Part shown: positions 10,041 through 22,200 of the stretch, in pieces
How positions within the stretch are numbered: the first letter of the stretch is position 1
Layout: every line of letters starts with the position of its first letter
Source: Chlorokybus atmophyticus
Lineage: Eukaryota > Streptophyta > Chlorokybophyceae > Chlorokybales > Chlorokybaceae
Reading direction: 5' to 3'
Assembly (NCBI GenBank): GCA_009103225.1
Contig: RHPI01001403.1
Location: forward strand, 35,585 to 99,584
DNA: 64,000 bases
Translations under genes and position numbers: made by a program
Notes under the pieces: model-generated
The model's database searches: none
Told to the model about the DNA's origin: nothing
The model's input: only the letters and a program-made list of their open reading frames with translations

Positions 10041-10185
10041 GCTGCAAGCCGCTGGGGCAGCCTTGTGCATAACCCCTCAGTGGCCTTACCTGTGCTGCGG
10101 CACAAAAGTTGTTTGCTGCAAGCCGCTGGGGCAGCCTTGGGCATAACCCCTCAGTGGCCTTGCCTATGCTGCGGCAAAAAGGTGT
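10041..10185 (-). repeat. 74-bp direct repeat of the stem-loop family
   Basis: Two copies start at 10041 and 10115 (GCTGCAAGCCGCTGGGGCAG then CCTTG-GCATAACCCCTCAG). CTGGGG/CCCCTCAG pairs, although the middle differs from the 9.4-kb array. A further diverged copy lies at about 10697-10725 (GCTGGGGCAGTTGATTGTAA then GCCCTCA). Confidence 0.75.
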
Positions 10186-10305
10186 TCTTTCTGTGTGTGC
10201 TTGCGCTAGCATTGTGTCTCTCAAGAGTCATTTCCCTGCTCCATTTCTGACTCTACTGTTGGTTAACTACGGTGTGTGATCTACAGGTAAACAGCTACCA
10301 TTCAG

Positions 10306-10640
10306 CGATGGCCGGTCGCTTTAGGTCCAGTGTAGTTGATCTCGTCGAACATGAGGTAGGTATTTGGTCTTGACTCAGATGCTTGCATGCATTCAACAGA
10401 GGGTATGATGATCCAGCCGGCTGCTTCCAAGACAGCAGGTAAACCAGAGCTCGCATGCCAGGCATGGTGTGTTTGTGGATGAGACTCAGGTCAGAGTATT
10501 TGGCTCTGTGTTTTGGGTGTCTTGGCATTCTTACAGCTGCTATCAACAGGTTGAGCATTGCCTGCAGCATGTTTGCAGGACACCGCCAGTCACGGTGCCC
10601 AAGAAGTTGGCAAGAGCTCCAGCGACGACAGGGACAGATA
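10306..10640 (+). CDS. Hypothetical, two possible exons
   Basis: An ATG at 10306 opens MAGRFRSSVVDLVEHE, followed by a possible donor (GAG|GTAGGT) at about 10354. A second block (about 10462-10640) encodes VFVDETQVRVFGSVFWVSW and a basic tail VPKKLARAPATTGTDK. No family was recognised. The exon choice is tentative, because other frames are also open here. Confidence 0.25.
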
Positions 10641-10997
10641 AATGCATCCTTGCATGCGTATCACATGAATGTGCATGTGTGTGTATGGTGTCCAGTCAGC
10701 TGGGGCAGTTGATTGTAAGCCCTCATGTGTGTGTATGCGCGCGTGTGTCGCAAAAGTCCGTGTTCACTTCTTCTGCTGCGCAAACATACCTTGTATTTGT
10801 GCATATGTGAGTGCAGTTGTGAGGGGTTTTTCCAACAGCATGTTTGGGCAATTCTACTGCCAGTGTTAGGCGCTTGCATGCCTGATTTGTGTCCAACAGT
10901 TTTGAGCGCAACCCGCTTTGCCTTGCAGGCTGTGCTACGGCCATGAGGTAATACAAAGTACAAGGTCAGATCTTTGCGTCATCCTTGCACAAGGCCT

Positions 10998-11105
10998 ATA
11001 GTTTGGTGGTAGTTTTGGTAGTTGTATAGTTGTTGTGTAGTTGTTGTTGTTGTGTAGTTGTATAGTTTGGTGGTAGTTTGGTAGTTGTTGTGTAGTATAG
11101 TTGTA
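10998..11105. repeat. TAGTTG/TGGTAG-rich low-complexity tract
   Basis: Irregular tandem repeats of TAGTTG, TGTAGTTG and TTTGGTGGTAG. Confidence 0.7.
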
Positions 11106-11319
11106 ATGTAACTAATCTGCTAGTCACTATGTTGTTGTGAACACGATCGTGGCGGTTGTGCCTGAGCTGATCTGCTGCTAGATCTCCAAGTTGCACAAAG
11201 GCACACACCCCACTGTTATCAGTAATTGCACATGCAACAGCCACACTTGGAGAATTACCAGCAGAGCAGCTCAGCGGTAACCAGAGTGTAAAGGGCAAAC
11301 AAAGTGTGTAGAGCAATGG

Positions 11320-12229
11320 TCATTGCGACGAGTCACTAGAGTCACTAGGTTCACTAAGAGGGTCGCGAGTGGGGAAAATTCCATTACAAGTTGGTGTGAG
11401 ATTGGTACCGGGCGTTGCATCAGGTGCAGGGACCTCGGAGCCAGTAAACACACTCCAGCGTGCAGCAATATTGTTGTCGCACTCGATCACAACGCGCAGG
11501 CCAGCAGCGCCATAGGTGCCCGAGTCAATGATAGTGCGAGCAGGAAGAGGCGCATCAGGAGGCGAGGGAGTGTTCTCATGCACGGAGACTGCCACATACA
11601 CACCGGTTTGTACAGTAGCTGCAATCGCAATGGGTGCCTGATGAACAATTCCACGAGTTGAAAGCTCCCAATTGCATAATTGGACCTGACAAACAAGTTT
11701 ACAGGTTAACTCGCATGTTGCATCGCATTCATTCATAAACGTGCGCCAGAAGTTGATGCAAATGCATAGACAGCGCCTCTATTGTTATGGACATGAACTG
11801 GACACGCATTCAGGCAGTAGCATGGCATGACATGCACGGCATGTAACGCGCAAGGGTGCTGCATGGTAGCAATCAGAGCTGTGCATATATATAGGCGTTC
11901 CTATCATAGCAGGACAAACATATGCACACTACACATGCAAACTCAACCCAAATTGCACACAAGGCATACGCATGTACAAACAATGCGCAATAGTATGGCA
12001 CATGCATAGTGGCATGCATAGTCAGCAGCATGCAGAGTGTCATAGCGCACGCAACTCACACCATGAATAGCGAGAAAGATACCTGATGATAGCGAGCATC
12101 GCCAGAGTCCACATAGCCGTTCCACGGTTGTGTCAAGACCTGACCTAGTCCCACTAATCGCCGCCCGACTGCGAGGAGCGCCTGCGTTAGAGCCTCATTC
12201 ATGGTGCGCATGGGTACAGGGGGGTCCAT
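11320..12229 (-). CDS. Two-exon hypothetical protein
   Basis: Exon 1 (12083-12229, 49 codons) begins MDPPVPMRTMNEALTQALLA. Exon 2 (11320-11685) starts VQLCNWEL and ends in a Ser/Asp-rich tail (SEPSDSSDSSQ) with a TGA stop. The intron 11686-12082 has GT..AG ends in phase 0, giving about 170 residues without any break. Exon 2 includes VQTGVYVAVSVHENTPSPPD and RVVIECDNNIAARWSVFTGS, which look like beta-rich sequence. No signal peptide, membrane segment or known family is apparent. It is one of the few uninterrupted non-transposon models here. Confidence 0.5.
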
Positions 12230-12239
12230 TGTTGCAGCA

Positions 12240-12730
12240 CAACTACCAGCATGCATTGGATGTTTGGGTTAGGGTTACTTATAGTTTGGGGTAAGCCACA
12301 CAGACACCGTCCTCGGACATGGAAGATTTCATCGGAAATAGAGAATGTAATTTCGCTTGGTTTGTATGGACCAATAAACATAGAGTTCATTTTGGCAATC
12401 AAAGTTTCGACAAAAGGCAATTTCCACGGCAATTGCTCGTGCGGCCTATTGCGGTCGGAGACGCGACTGGTGTCCGACCAGCACAATTGCTGATGTGGAT
12501 TTTCCGAACGATCACTGCATTCCATTGATTGCAGGGATTTCCGCACCGGGAATTGCACTGATTGTCCCACAGCACCGGCGTACTTGCTGGTTGTGTTGGC
12601 GGCGGCGGTGCTGTGGCGAGGTGAGCGAGCGTTGTCAGCTGTCTTGTCGCACTGCTTTTCTAGTGGTTGCATGCTGGGTCACTTCGTTGCAATTAGCAAA
12701 TACAGCATGGTGCTGTGCAGCTAGCATTCT
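12240..12730. other. Intergenic, no gene recognised
   Basis: Contains a GGGTTAGGGTTAC run at about 12264 and short frames on both strands without family features. Confidence 0.4.
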
Positions 12731-12736
12731 GGACTG

Positions 12737-13175
12737 CCATTTGCCTGCTAGCTTGCTGTTAGGCTTACCTTTGTCGTGTTCAGCTGGCAAGAAGCTGAAG
12801 CAGCTTCTACTCTACAAGGTACTGGGTGTTTGGCTTGTTGGGTGCCTGTTTGACAAGTTCACAAGCACATGTTTGTGCATGCACATGCCATTTGCCTGCT
12901 AGCTTGCTGTTAGGCTTACCTTTCTCGTGTTCAGCTGGCAAGAAGCTGAAGCAGCTTCTACTCTACAAGGTACTGGGTGTTTGGCTTGCTGGGTGCCTGT
13001 TTGACAAGTTCACAAGCACATGTTTGTGCATGCACATGCCATTTGCCTGCTAGCTTGCTGTTAGGCTTACCTTTCTCGTGTTCAGCTGGAAAGAAGCTGA
13101 AGAAGCTTCTACTCTACAAGGTACTGGGTGTTTGGTTTGCTGGGTGCCTGTTTGACAAGTTCACAAGCACGCCCT
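12737..13175 (+). repeat. 151-bp tandem repeat, three copies
   Basis: Copies begin at 12737, 12888 and 13039 (CCATTTGCCTGCTAGCTTGC). Each holds a splice-like cassette: a pyrimidine tract, TTCAG, a 35-nt segment encoding AGKKLKQLLLYK, and a GTACTGG donor. The third copy diverges at its end. The period is not a multiple of three, so this is not a simple protein repeat. Confidence 0.85.
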
Positions 13176-13363
13176 TTGTGCAAGCAGCTTGGAGACACTT
13201 TTTTTGCAAGGTACATGGTTTGCTTGATGTGACAAGTCAACAAGCAAGTCCACATGGCTTACAACCTGCAGTCACTTGAGTCAACCAAGACTTGAGGTTG
13301 ATTAGGGTTGCGGTTGCAACTGACTTGTAAAGCAAGCTTGATCTATCTACAGGAGGGCATCAT

Positions 13364-15860
13364 CATGTCAGGCACCACGTCGGGTGGGCGGTCCAGCAAC
13401 TGCAGCGAAGGATGGGAGAATTTGGACGAAGAGATATGGGGGAAGAATGCTGGTGGTCCTTCTGATGAGCAGCTGCAGCATGAGTGGGAAACCAGTGAGG
13501 CGACTGTTCACCTGCGTGATCTTGAGACCACAGCAATGGTCTGCTTAAAAGTGAGCTTATGCATCAAGCATCCGCAATCAATGTCAGACCTTGCTGCCGA
13601 AGTCTGTTTCGTCCCATGTTGTACTAGTGCACCGATGTAAACTATGCAGGCACTGAAGGTCCGACATTGGCGTGGGAAGCATCATGCCCGTGATCGTCGC
13701 AAGGTCACCAAGCTGGCCGACAAAGGCCGGATTTGCTACGAGTACTGTCGCATGATGCCGGGGAAGACTCAAACGAAGCAGGACCCATTCAAGTTCGCTC
13801 TTGCAACCAAATGCTGGCATCTGCTGAATCCAGAGCTCTCCTATCAAATAGTTGGCAATTTCCCACAGTTACATGAGCCGTCATGCAATATGGCAGCATT
13901 GTCTGAGCTGGGAGGAGTTTGCTTTGCATGTGTTGGCCTTCACAACTTCTTCATTGGTGGGTAGGCGCGTTTGAAGATTCAACAGTATCTGGGCAACAAA
14001 AAGGGATACAGCAACCCCAAGCACAAAGAGAAGCAGAAAGAAAAGAGTCGGAAGCGTTACAAGGAGATGATGGAGAAGGCTTTCGCGGGGGGCTTTGTAC
14101 CAAGGCGCAGGGGAGAACCTAGCGACAAGAACAACAAGGTGTGTGTCATGTAGTGACTAAGGTGTTTGTGCGATGTGCATGTCTTGAGTGCCTTTGCCAT
14201 GTGCTTGATAGAAAGCCAACAAGAAGAAGCCCAAGAAGTCAAAAGAAGTGCAATCTGCCAGCGACGACGAGGATGCCACCTCAGAGGGTGACCTACAGTT
14301 TGCACAAAATTGGCTTTGTCAATGTCGTGTTGAGAACGATGCTTTGTGTTTGATGGTGCCTTATGTATGCAGGTTGTGTGGTGTGTATGATGACCCCTTG
14401 TAATTGCACGGCGCCCACGCGTTCACATCCCGCCAGCGACGCCAGCGACGACAGAAATGGCACCTCGCAGCGTGAGCCGTGTCTTGCGCGCGCAGGCAGT
14501 TGCTGGAGTACTGTGTGTATATGCAGGCTTTTGTGATCGGTGCCTTGTGTATGCGATAGGTAACAAGGAAGGCACTGCACCACAACCCTCAAGTTCTCCT
14601 GCTACTGGTTCACAGGTCAGATGCCGCTCTTGCTTGTACTTTGCTAAACATGTGTTCATGATCGTTCATAACTGTTGTGTTCAGGCACGTGCCAAGCAGG
14701 GTGCTGATCTGCGTGACAGCAGCTCAGGGAAGCGCAAAGTGTCTGGTGATGTACGCAGCATTGGACTTGACAGAGCGGCAATGCACTGAGTTGTGGCTCA
14801 CCATCTGACTTCATGCTGTTGGCAGGAGGATGAGGTGTCAAGCCCCCTCAAAAAGAAAACAAACAAAACTGTTCGCTCAATACCGGCTCCCTACAAGTCT
14901 CAGGAGGCAGGCCACTCGACTGGCAAGCAGGAGACGGTGTTGGAGAAGAAGAGCGGCAAGCAAAAGGAGGTATGAAAGCACCATGTACTTGATCTTATGG
15001 GCTTCTTGCGTTCTTCCGGCTGCACACAAACTGTCACCTGCGGCAGGCGCGCATTCGTTGCGTGACGGTTGTAAGCTTGTTGACACGTCGTGTCACCTTG
15101 TCGCAGGATGAGCCAACGTATTCAGAAATGCCTGAGACAGATAGAAGCGAGAACAGCGGTGAAGATGGCGCCAAGGACAGCGCCCCGGACAACGAGGGGG
15201 ACAGCCCCAACAACAGCGACAACGACTCGCAGAAGGCAGGTCGCTTCGCAAGCGCTGTATGAGAGATCACATCTGTGTATGTGTGTACCTCTTGATGTGT
15301 TTGTCACTTGCATGCGCAGGAAGAGCTGAGCGACAAGGACGACACCGCACCGATGATGAAGGTTGGCAGTAAAGTCCAACTGTTCATAAACGGGCGCAAA
15401 GAACCAGTAGGGGAGGCGCACGTAAGCGACATCAATCCTGTCAACAAGTTTCATGGCAAGAAGATTGGAGAGGGCAACATGGTGGTCCAGTTCAGCCGCA
15501 GTCTTCCCATCACTAGGACCAGACGTCCCGGACCAGGGGAAGAAGAGGTTGTGCCTCTGCCAATCAGCTTCAAGCGTGATGGGGTTGGAGTGCAAGTGAC
15601 CCACTTGAAAGGTGAACGCGTTTGTGTGCATGCGATTGCATGAACAGTTTCAACATTGTGCAAGTCAGCTGAGTTCATGTGTGGTTGATGTATGCGCAGA
15701 GTGCGAGCCGGGTTTGTTGCTACTTTGGCCTGTTGGGTTGCTGAAGAGTATCAAGGTGAGGGAGCCAGCAAAGGAAGGCACAACCACACAGCGCGGGAGG
15801 GGCCGTGGGAAGGGCAGCCGGGGTGGGCGCGGTGGGCGTGGTCGAGGCAGCAAGAAGTAG
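13364..15860 (+). CDS. TNPA-like CACTA companion protein (third paralogue)
   Basis: Multi-exon gene. Exon 1 is 13364-13549 (MSGTTSGGRSSNCSEGWENL). Exon 2, about 13648-14138, runs from ALKVRHWRGKHHARDRRKV to a lysine-rich stretch KHKEKQKEKSRKRYKEMME, with an in-frame TAG at 13962-13964. Small basic exons follow (KANKKKPKKSKE near 14212; EDEVSSPLKKKTNKTVRS near 14827), then an acidic Asp/Ser/Asn exon near 15110. A C-terminal domain from about 15320 reads VGSKVQLFINGRKEPVGEAH and ends LLLLWPVGLL with a Gly/Arg-rich tail. That domain matches the C-terminal regions of the genes at 19.3-23.2 and 43.4-45.8 kb and the VxLxS...PVAKG...IAWP pattern of plant En/Spm-type companion proteins. A DNA-binding role in transposition is inferred. 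It is the weakest match of the three. Confidence 0.45.
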
Positions 15861-15954
15861 GTAGCAGAGATACATTGTAGACATCAGTGAATTTGTTGTT
15901 CGAGTCAGCTGCCATTCAGCTGACATTGCTGTCCAAATTCACCGGCTGGACTGA

Positions 15955-16660
15955 TTGCTATGTGCTATGTCACAGCTATGCTATGTCACAGCTGTTGACG
16001 ATAGCAAGATGCAGTGATTATTCAACCAAACTGTGAGTGAATAACCACTTATATGTGTGTGAGCAGAAGTGCTGTATTATTCAATTATCATTTGCGTGAA
16101 AAATCAACCAAAGGCAGCAGTGTTCAACCATACTATGGGTGAATAACCACTCATATATAGGACTGTGTGAGAGCAGATATGCTGTATTATTTAATCACAA
16201 ATCGTATGAATAATCACTCGCCAGTGTGGTACATGTGCTGTTGAAACAGCTTTAGTATGTGTGAACATTAAGCCAATATGCGTGTGAATAATTACCAATA
16301 AGGAGGACATAGTGTGAGAGCAGGCGCTGTAAATATTCATGCACACAAAGTATGAATAATCACTTGGTGCCATGGTACAAGTCTAGGACCATGTATACCT
16401 AAGAAGACTGAATATGCAGTTCTGTCGCGAGTGAATAACTACTCACATGTAGGAGGTTGTGTGCGAGATGGACAACTACAATTATTCATGACCAAAACGT
16501 GTGAATATCCATTGCTTGTATTCAGGGCATTTGGCCTGAATAATCAGCAATCGTAACAGCGACCTCTGCAGCCACGCAAGTGGCGAGTTCACACATAAAA
16601 CAGATGAGTATTCAGGGCAAATGCGCTGAATTTTCAGAAATTCGGGGGGTCCAGAATTAC
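15955..16660. repeat. Subterminal-type repeat array, GTGAATAAYCACT motif
   Basis: At least seven occurrences, in both orientations, of (G)TGAATAA(C/T)CACT or TGAATAAT, each followed by variants of GTGTGAGAGCAG and GCTGTATTATT. The spacing is about 70-110 bp. Near the right side the motif becomes TATTCAGGGCATTTGGCCTGA. It resembles the subterminal regions of the two delimited CACTA elements but with a different motif. No CACTA terminus was found. Confidence 0.5.
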
Positions 16661-16665
16661 CGGTG

Positions 16666-16705
16666 CTGCATGCAAAGAGGGGTACGTACCCCTCTTTGCA
16701 TGCAG
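16666..16705. repeat. Perfect 40-bp palindrome
   Basis: 20-bp arms with no spacer, centred on GGTACGTACC (16681-16690). Confidence 0.98.
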
Positions 16706-17299
16706 AGTGCAATAATGTATGGTGCATATAATCTGCGTCTTGTAGGCGCAAATTGTGGTTGGTGGCGTACATTGACTGCGGTGATAGCCACGTGTGATGA
16801 GAGTGCTGCATAAAGTGTTCGAAAGGCGAAGCTATCAGCTTGAGAGTCAGCAGGTGTTGTGTTACCGCAGTGCGGAGTGGATTATCGAGCATGATTGTCA
16901 GGTCGTATTGGGTGTGGTTGGGAGCTGAGCTGGAAGCTAATAACAACATTCTGCTTGCAGTTGAAGGGACAGAACTTAAACTGGGTACAGCCTTGCCTTT
17001 GGCCACCTCGAGCGCAGTAAACAGCATGTTATGCTGATGCACCTATACAACCCAGTGTGATGTGCTGACAGGTGGTGGCCTGCACCCATGCAGGCCACAA
17101 CATTACGTAGCTGCATACCTTGTACAGAAACACAGTGATTGCTCCAAATTGCTCTACCTAAGCTCCATTGTACATGGGCCATAACAGACATGATGAACTT
17201 GCAGCAACCTGTTTTGGTTGTGACTGTACCTACTACTCTGCAAAGCTGAGTGGTAAACCCGACATATATAAGTGGACTTGAATGGCGTCTTTGCCTACA

Positions 17300-18600
17300 T
17301 CTTGTTACACTTCTCCCGTGTGCCCAATTGACAGAACACTTGATCGATCGCTTCCTCCGAGCGCGCAAACATCGCATTGCTGTTCCGTGGAGATTGACGG
17401 CGTGGAGCTGTCACCTTGAAAGTCCAGCTTCTTGAAACACCTGGGCATCTGTCCACAAGCCTGCATGGAACACCATGAGAGATGTAAGCGACACTGCTAA
17501 GGCATGCGCCCATGCGCCGAGATGAATGTGTTCAATAGTGCAAGCTCTGCAACATGGCACACAACTAAGTAGTGAGGCTGCAAATAGACACACCCGCGCT
17601 TAGCCCGGCAGCGAGTGCAGCGCCCAGCGCTGTCGTCTCCACACCTCACGGTCGCTCCACAGTGATGCCCGATATGTCAGCCCGGCCAAAGCAGTGAGTG
17701 GGTATGACGGTTGTGCTGCCATTGACGTCAATACAACGCCGCCATCAACGCGCAAGAACTTCAGCTCCGTACTTGCATATGACTCCATGGTGTCCCCAAC
17801 CCCTCTAACCTGATTGCCACATGCGGGCACACACACGTGCACATGCAGGCATACTTGCCTGCTTGAGGCATAGCCAAGTGTGGGACTAGCAGATGGAGTG
17901 AAGAACTGTGCTTGCATGTTGTAACTATTTCGGTTGGCTACATATGCTATTCAGTATGCATTGCGTTCAACTTGCCTTGCCTGGAACGCGATGGCTTCCA
18001 ACACAGCCCTGGCAATGTGAGCTTTGTTGTTGGCGTAGCGTGCAAGACCGGCACATATGCCACGCGCATCCGCACGCCAACGCGGTGCCAGCAGCCCTTG
18101 CAAAGCGGGCACAGATACCACCCCTGCACTGTCGAGGACGGTCTGCGCCAGGACTTCACACTCATTCACATTGTTGATGCTACCAAGGTTATTTCGCAGC
18201 CACTGCAGCCAATTCCAACATGTGTGTGTGGGTGTGACACAACGCTGCTCCTACCTGAAAACAACTGCACCTGCCATCGCCACAGAGCCCTCCAGCGCAT
18301 GCACTGCAGTTGTGCTTCTTTTTCCCAACCTGTAGCACACGGCGGTGAGAAGGCCCGATGACGACGGCTTAGGCTGCTCCCCCGTGTTCAGCAGCATGAC
18401 ATGTTCTTGACCTGCAGACGTGCTCGGATGTTTAGAAGAGATGTGGCAATGTGACTGAAGTACGCATGGACTGTACCTATCCTGGCAGACAACACCCCGA
18501 GATGGGCACGCCCTTAGGAGGTCCCGTGTCAATGTGGCCCTGAACCTCTGCGTTGCTGGCATGCTAGCGCAAGCCAGTCAAGAGTAAACTCCTGAAGAAA
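17300..18600 (-). pseudogene. Glycerol kinase, decayed C-terminal part
   Basis: Glycerol kinase phosphorylates glycerol with ATP. Recognisable blocks on the minus strand are 18477 to about 18562 ([13 protein letters not shown]), 18255-18411 ([36 protein letters not shown]), about 17970-18202 ([60 protein letters not shown]), about 17599-17809 (MESYASTELKFLRVDGG) and about 17410-17490 (AGLWTDAQVFQEAG). Block order and splice signals fit the family. It appears broken: the expected TYGTG before MLLNTGE is absent, the sequence after RVDGG is shortened, and the N-terminal half is not in the window. CACTA-2 begins 30-70 bp upstream of the first surviving block, so its insertion may have removed the 5' part. 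Confidence 0.7.
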
Positions 18601-18649
18601 CGTTTGTGGATGTGTGCTTCACTGCACCTCACTACAAACTGCCCTTGGG

Positions 18650-19250
18650 ATTGTAGATATCTACGATATCCATATGCATATCGCTAATAGCAAGGTTCAT
18701 ATCTATTTTGCGGACCCGCCACAGAAGTTTACCCGTGAAAACTAATTCATCAGCACTGCTACAAAACCATCATTAGCATCTACAATATCATGATTAATGT
18801 CCATGTGAACCTCGATAAAATCATGGTAAATGTTCGAAAGTGTCGCCTACAATACAGCTGTAGGTGTCTATTATAATGTTTTATACATCTATAATGTCGG
18901 TATTGTAGGGTTCTTGCGGTCATTGTTGAGGCTGCATGCGGATGGGTTATATATATGCAATTGATTGATATTATCATTATACGCATGGACATGTTTGCGA
19001 GCAATCAGCTGGGCAATATAGTGAACAAGCCCTATATTATCAACAAGGATATCGACATTGTAATGTTCGTACATTGCATTATCACCAAGTTTATCAACAT
19101 TGTAGCAAAACTTCACTGCATTATCAACAAGAACATTGACAATGTAGCAAATGTACACTACATTATTAGCAAAGTTATGGATATTGTAGTAGATGCGCAC
19201 TGCATTATCAACAAGGACATGGATAGTGCAGCAAAGCGCAGTACAGCAGA
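18650..19250. repeat. CACTA-2 left subterminal repeats
   Basis: AT-rich, with repeated CATTATCAACAAG, ACATTGACAATGTAG, GGATATTGTAG and CTACAATATCATG motifs in both orientations. The same motifs recur at 34320-34860. In En/Spm such repeats bind the TNPA protein; that role here is inferred. Confidence 0.7.
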
Positions 19251-19286
19251 ACCCGCTGCAACTACACATGAGAGGTTCTACCACGT

Positions 19287-22200
19287 CTAAGTCTTGCTCT
19301 TGTAGAAACCGCCGATGCAGCCTTCAAACGCGCAACCCGAGCCCGCGCACCGCACATGACGGGCATAGCCTGTCGGTGCTGTCAAAGCATGCGAGTTTAT
19401 TTTGAGGTGCTCGATAGCATAATACAACTTGGAGTACAGCAAGTGAAAGCAAACTTGTACTTACACATGCCACGCAATGCGATGTGCCTCATCCGGATCA
19501 AGCTGACGGAGGAATTCCTTATCATTCGTGTTGACTAGTATGCGGGTGTCGGGCACAAGTACCTTGCGTACCCAGATAGGGACCTCACCTGCAAATGGTT
19601 ATCCAAATTGAGACAACAAACTACCCAAAACAGCAACAATCTTGAAGACTTACCAACTTTCAGTACAGTCTTATGCACTCTGCACTCTGCCTCCTCAGAT
19701 AGCGCCTCCACAGTGCCTTTGGCTACAGGCACCTTGCTCTTGGAGCTCCACAGCAGGACTGCATCTTCGTCTTTGAACTGGAAGAAGCCTTGGACTTCGT
19801 CCTCCGGTGAGGGGCTCTCTTCGTTGCGAGCCACAAGTTGCTGAGACGCCTGTGCACATTTATAAATGTTGTGTTGTGGTTATGCAAGACAAATGTGTTG
19901 ACAGATGTGCTCTTACCTTCTTGTGTGCTTGACGTGCCGACATGCGCGTAGGAGACACCACCTAAGGGTTGACCATTGTTAACCAGCAGCACATCTTGTC
20001 GTTAGCAGCAGCGTTATTTACCTTGTTCTTGGCCGCCGTCGTGCTCGCGGCCTTGGCCGCCTGCTTCTTGGCTGCCTTCGTGTTCGCGGCCTTGGCAGCC
20101 CGCGCCTTGGCCGCTTGCTCCTTGGCCGCCTTCTCGTTGGCGGCCTTGTCCTTGCCCGCTTTCTCTTTTGTCGCCTGCATTGCCAATGGCATGGTTATCA
20201 ATGTACTTTCATAGTGCACAAGACACAGCCATTCAATGACCGCACATGGACAATGCCCTCATCTTTGTCGGTGGCCTCCTCGTCGTCCTCATCGCCATCA
20301 TCAGCGTCCTCCTCATCAGCGCTCTGTGACCCGAACCGTTGACCAATTTAATAAATAAAAGATTGCCACGACTTAGGCAGCAATACCTTAGACTGTTACA
20401 CATGATGTTTGCGAGATGTAGGTGGGTAAAAACACTACAGGTGTTGACCCACTACCTTGTCCTTGTCTGACTTGCTCGCGGCCGCCTTCTCCTTGGCTGC
20501 CTTCTCTTTGGCTGCCTTCTCGCGTGCTGTCTTCTCGCGTGCAGCATTCTCGCGCGCTGCCTTCGCGCGTGCTGCCCTCCCTTTGGGAACCTACTCAGCA
20601 TAACTGACAATGCAATTGGATTGTGTGATGTATATACAAAACCTTACATTATCAATGCATGCACCTGTTTAGCGGTGGCCTCTTCCTCAAAGGCCTCCTC
20701 ATCGCCACCGCCATCGTCGTCTTCCTCCTCGTCCTCCTCATTGTCGTTAGTGTTGTTAAGGCCTTGTCTGGCCTCATCGTTCACAAAGTCTTTGGCTGTG
20801 ACCTACGACCAGAAGCATTGGTTAGTTTAGTGAGCAACACATTGGGACGGGTCAGGCAGCCATACCTTTAAATACTTAAACTAGACACAAATGGACAAAA
20901 TAGACAGCAACAGCAGCAGTATCAATATCTGCATGGACATTGTAGCTAACATTCTGACCTTGTCTTTCTTGGCCCTTCCTTGAGTCTCGCCTTCTTTAAA
21001 TGGTGATGCGGGCTGCACATACACTCAAATTAGTAACTGCTGACTACACGCACGCATGCATGCACGCGCACGCACGCGCGCGCGCGCACGGACGCATGCG
21101 CATACCCACGCTAACAACCTAACCTTCTTTCTCTTCAACTTCCGTTTGACGATCTTTCCCTCCACTGCATTTTCTTCCTTTGTCTTTGCACTCTGTGCAC
21201 ACATGTAAAGACTTCACACATGCTTATACTTACACACCATGTAGATGTTGGATTTAAACTTACCCGCTTGGCGGTATACTTCAGTTGCGATAACTTGCGT
21301 AAAGCCTCTTCTCGAAGCTTCACCGCACTCCATTTGGGGAAATATATCTGCAAGGCCCTGTTATACATAGACGCATGTATGCATGAGCACTTGGATACAA
21401 ATGCCTAATGTTTAATGTGTGATGTACTTACGTCTCCAACATGTCCCTTCTGCCTGGAGGGATGTGCGTCCACTTGGTGCCAAGCTGGATGTACTTACAA
21501 TCTACGAAAAGCTTGACTTCCTTCTGCACACCAGAAGGAAGTAGACATGCATAGTAGCTTTGCGATTGCCCAATGCCAAATGCCCATGCTTACCCGGACT
21601 CCCTCGCCGTAGTCCACATCATCTTTGAATGCGTACGGGGTGATGGTCCCAAACTCAACCCTCATCCTCTTCCTCAACTGTCAGACAGCAATTATTGGTA
21701 GCTATGTTGGTTAGATATGTGCAAACACAACGCAACCTATCGTGTGCTCCTGCGCCAGCTCCTTTTCCCTTTCATTGGAGGCTTTGGCGTTGTCGTCCTC
21801 CTCGACTTCCTTACCTGCAACAACCACAAACAATGAGACCAACAAACTAGCATACTTCACAGCATGCTCACACACTACAAGTAAGCGTACTGGTGCTTGC
21901 AGAGTGCCTCTGCTGCTGCTTTTGGTGCTTCTCAAACGCTTTCACAAGCTTGCCAATATGCTTGTCGGTGGGAGAATCCACCTCGTTGCTCATGATGACT
22001 GGCTTCTGGCTCGCTGCAACCATCAGTTGTCAAGCAGACAGCCTAACTGTATGCGCGTGTGCTTGTGTGACTGCTGCATGCCTGCTGAATGAGTGATGGT
22101 CTGTGCACAAGCATGCGCATACAAGTGTTTGTGCGTGTGAGCGTGAGCGCATGAATGAGTGAAGTGCAGGAGCGTAAGCGTGTGCGCATGTGACCATGTG

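Noticed and set aside
358-10725. Stem-loop family as CRISPR, tRNA or hammerhead ribozyme
   Set aside because: There are no spacers of uniform size, no tRNA A/B boxes, and no CTGATGA...GAAA hammerhead core.
16482-17042. 186-codon minus-strand frame
   Set aside because: It runs through the subterminal-type array and the 40-bp palindrome, has no recognisable domain and no splice context.
17951-18202. Armadillo-like repeat protein
   Set aside because: The block order and the RADARG...[18 protein letters not shown] sequence fit glycerol kinase much better.
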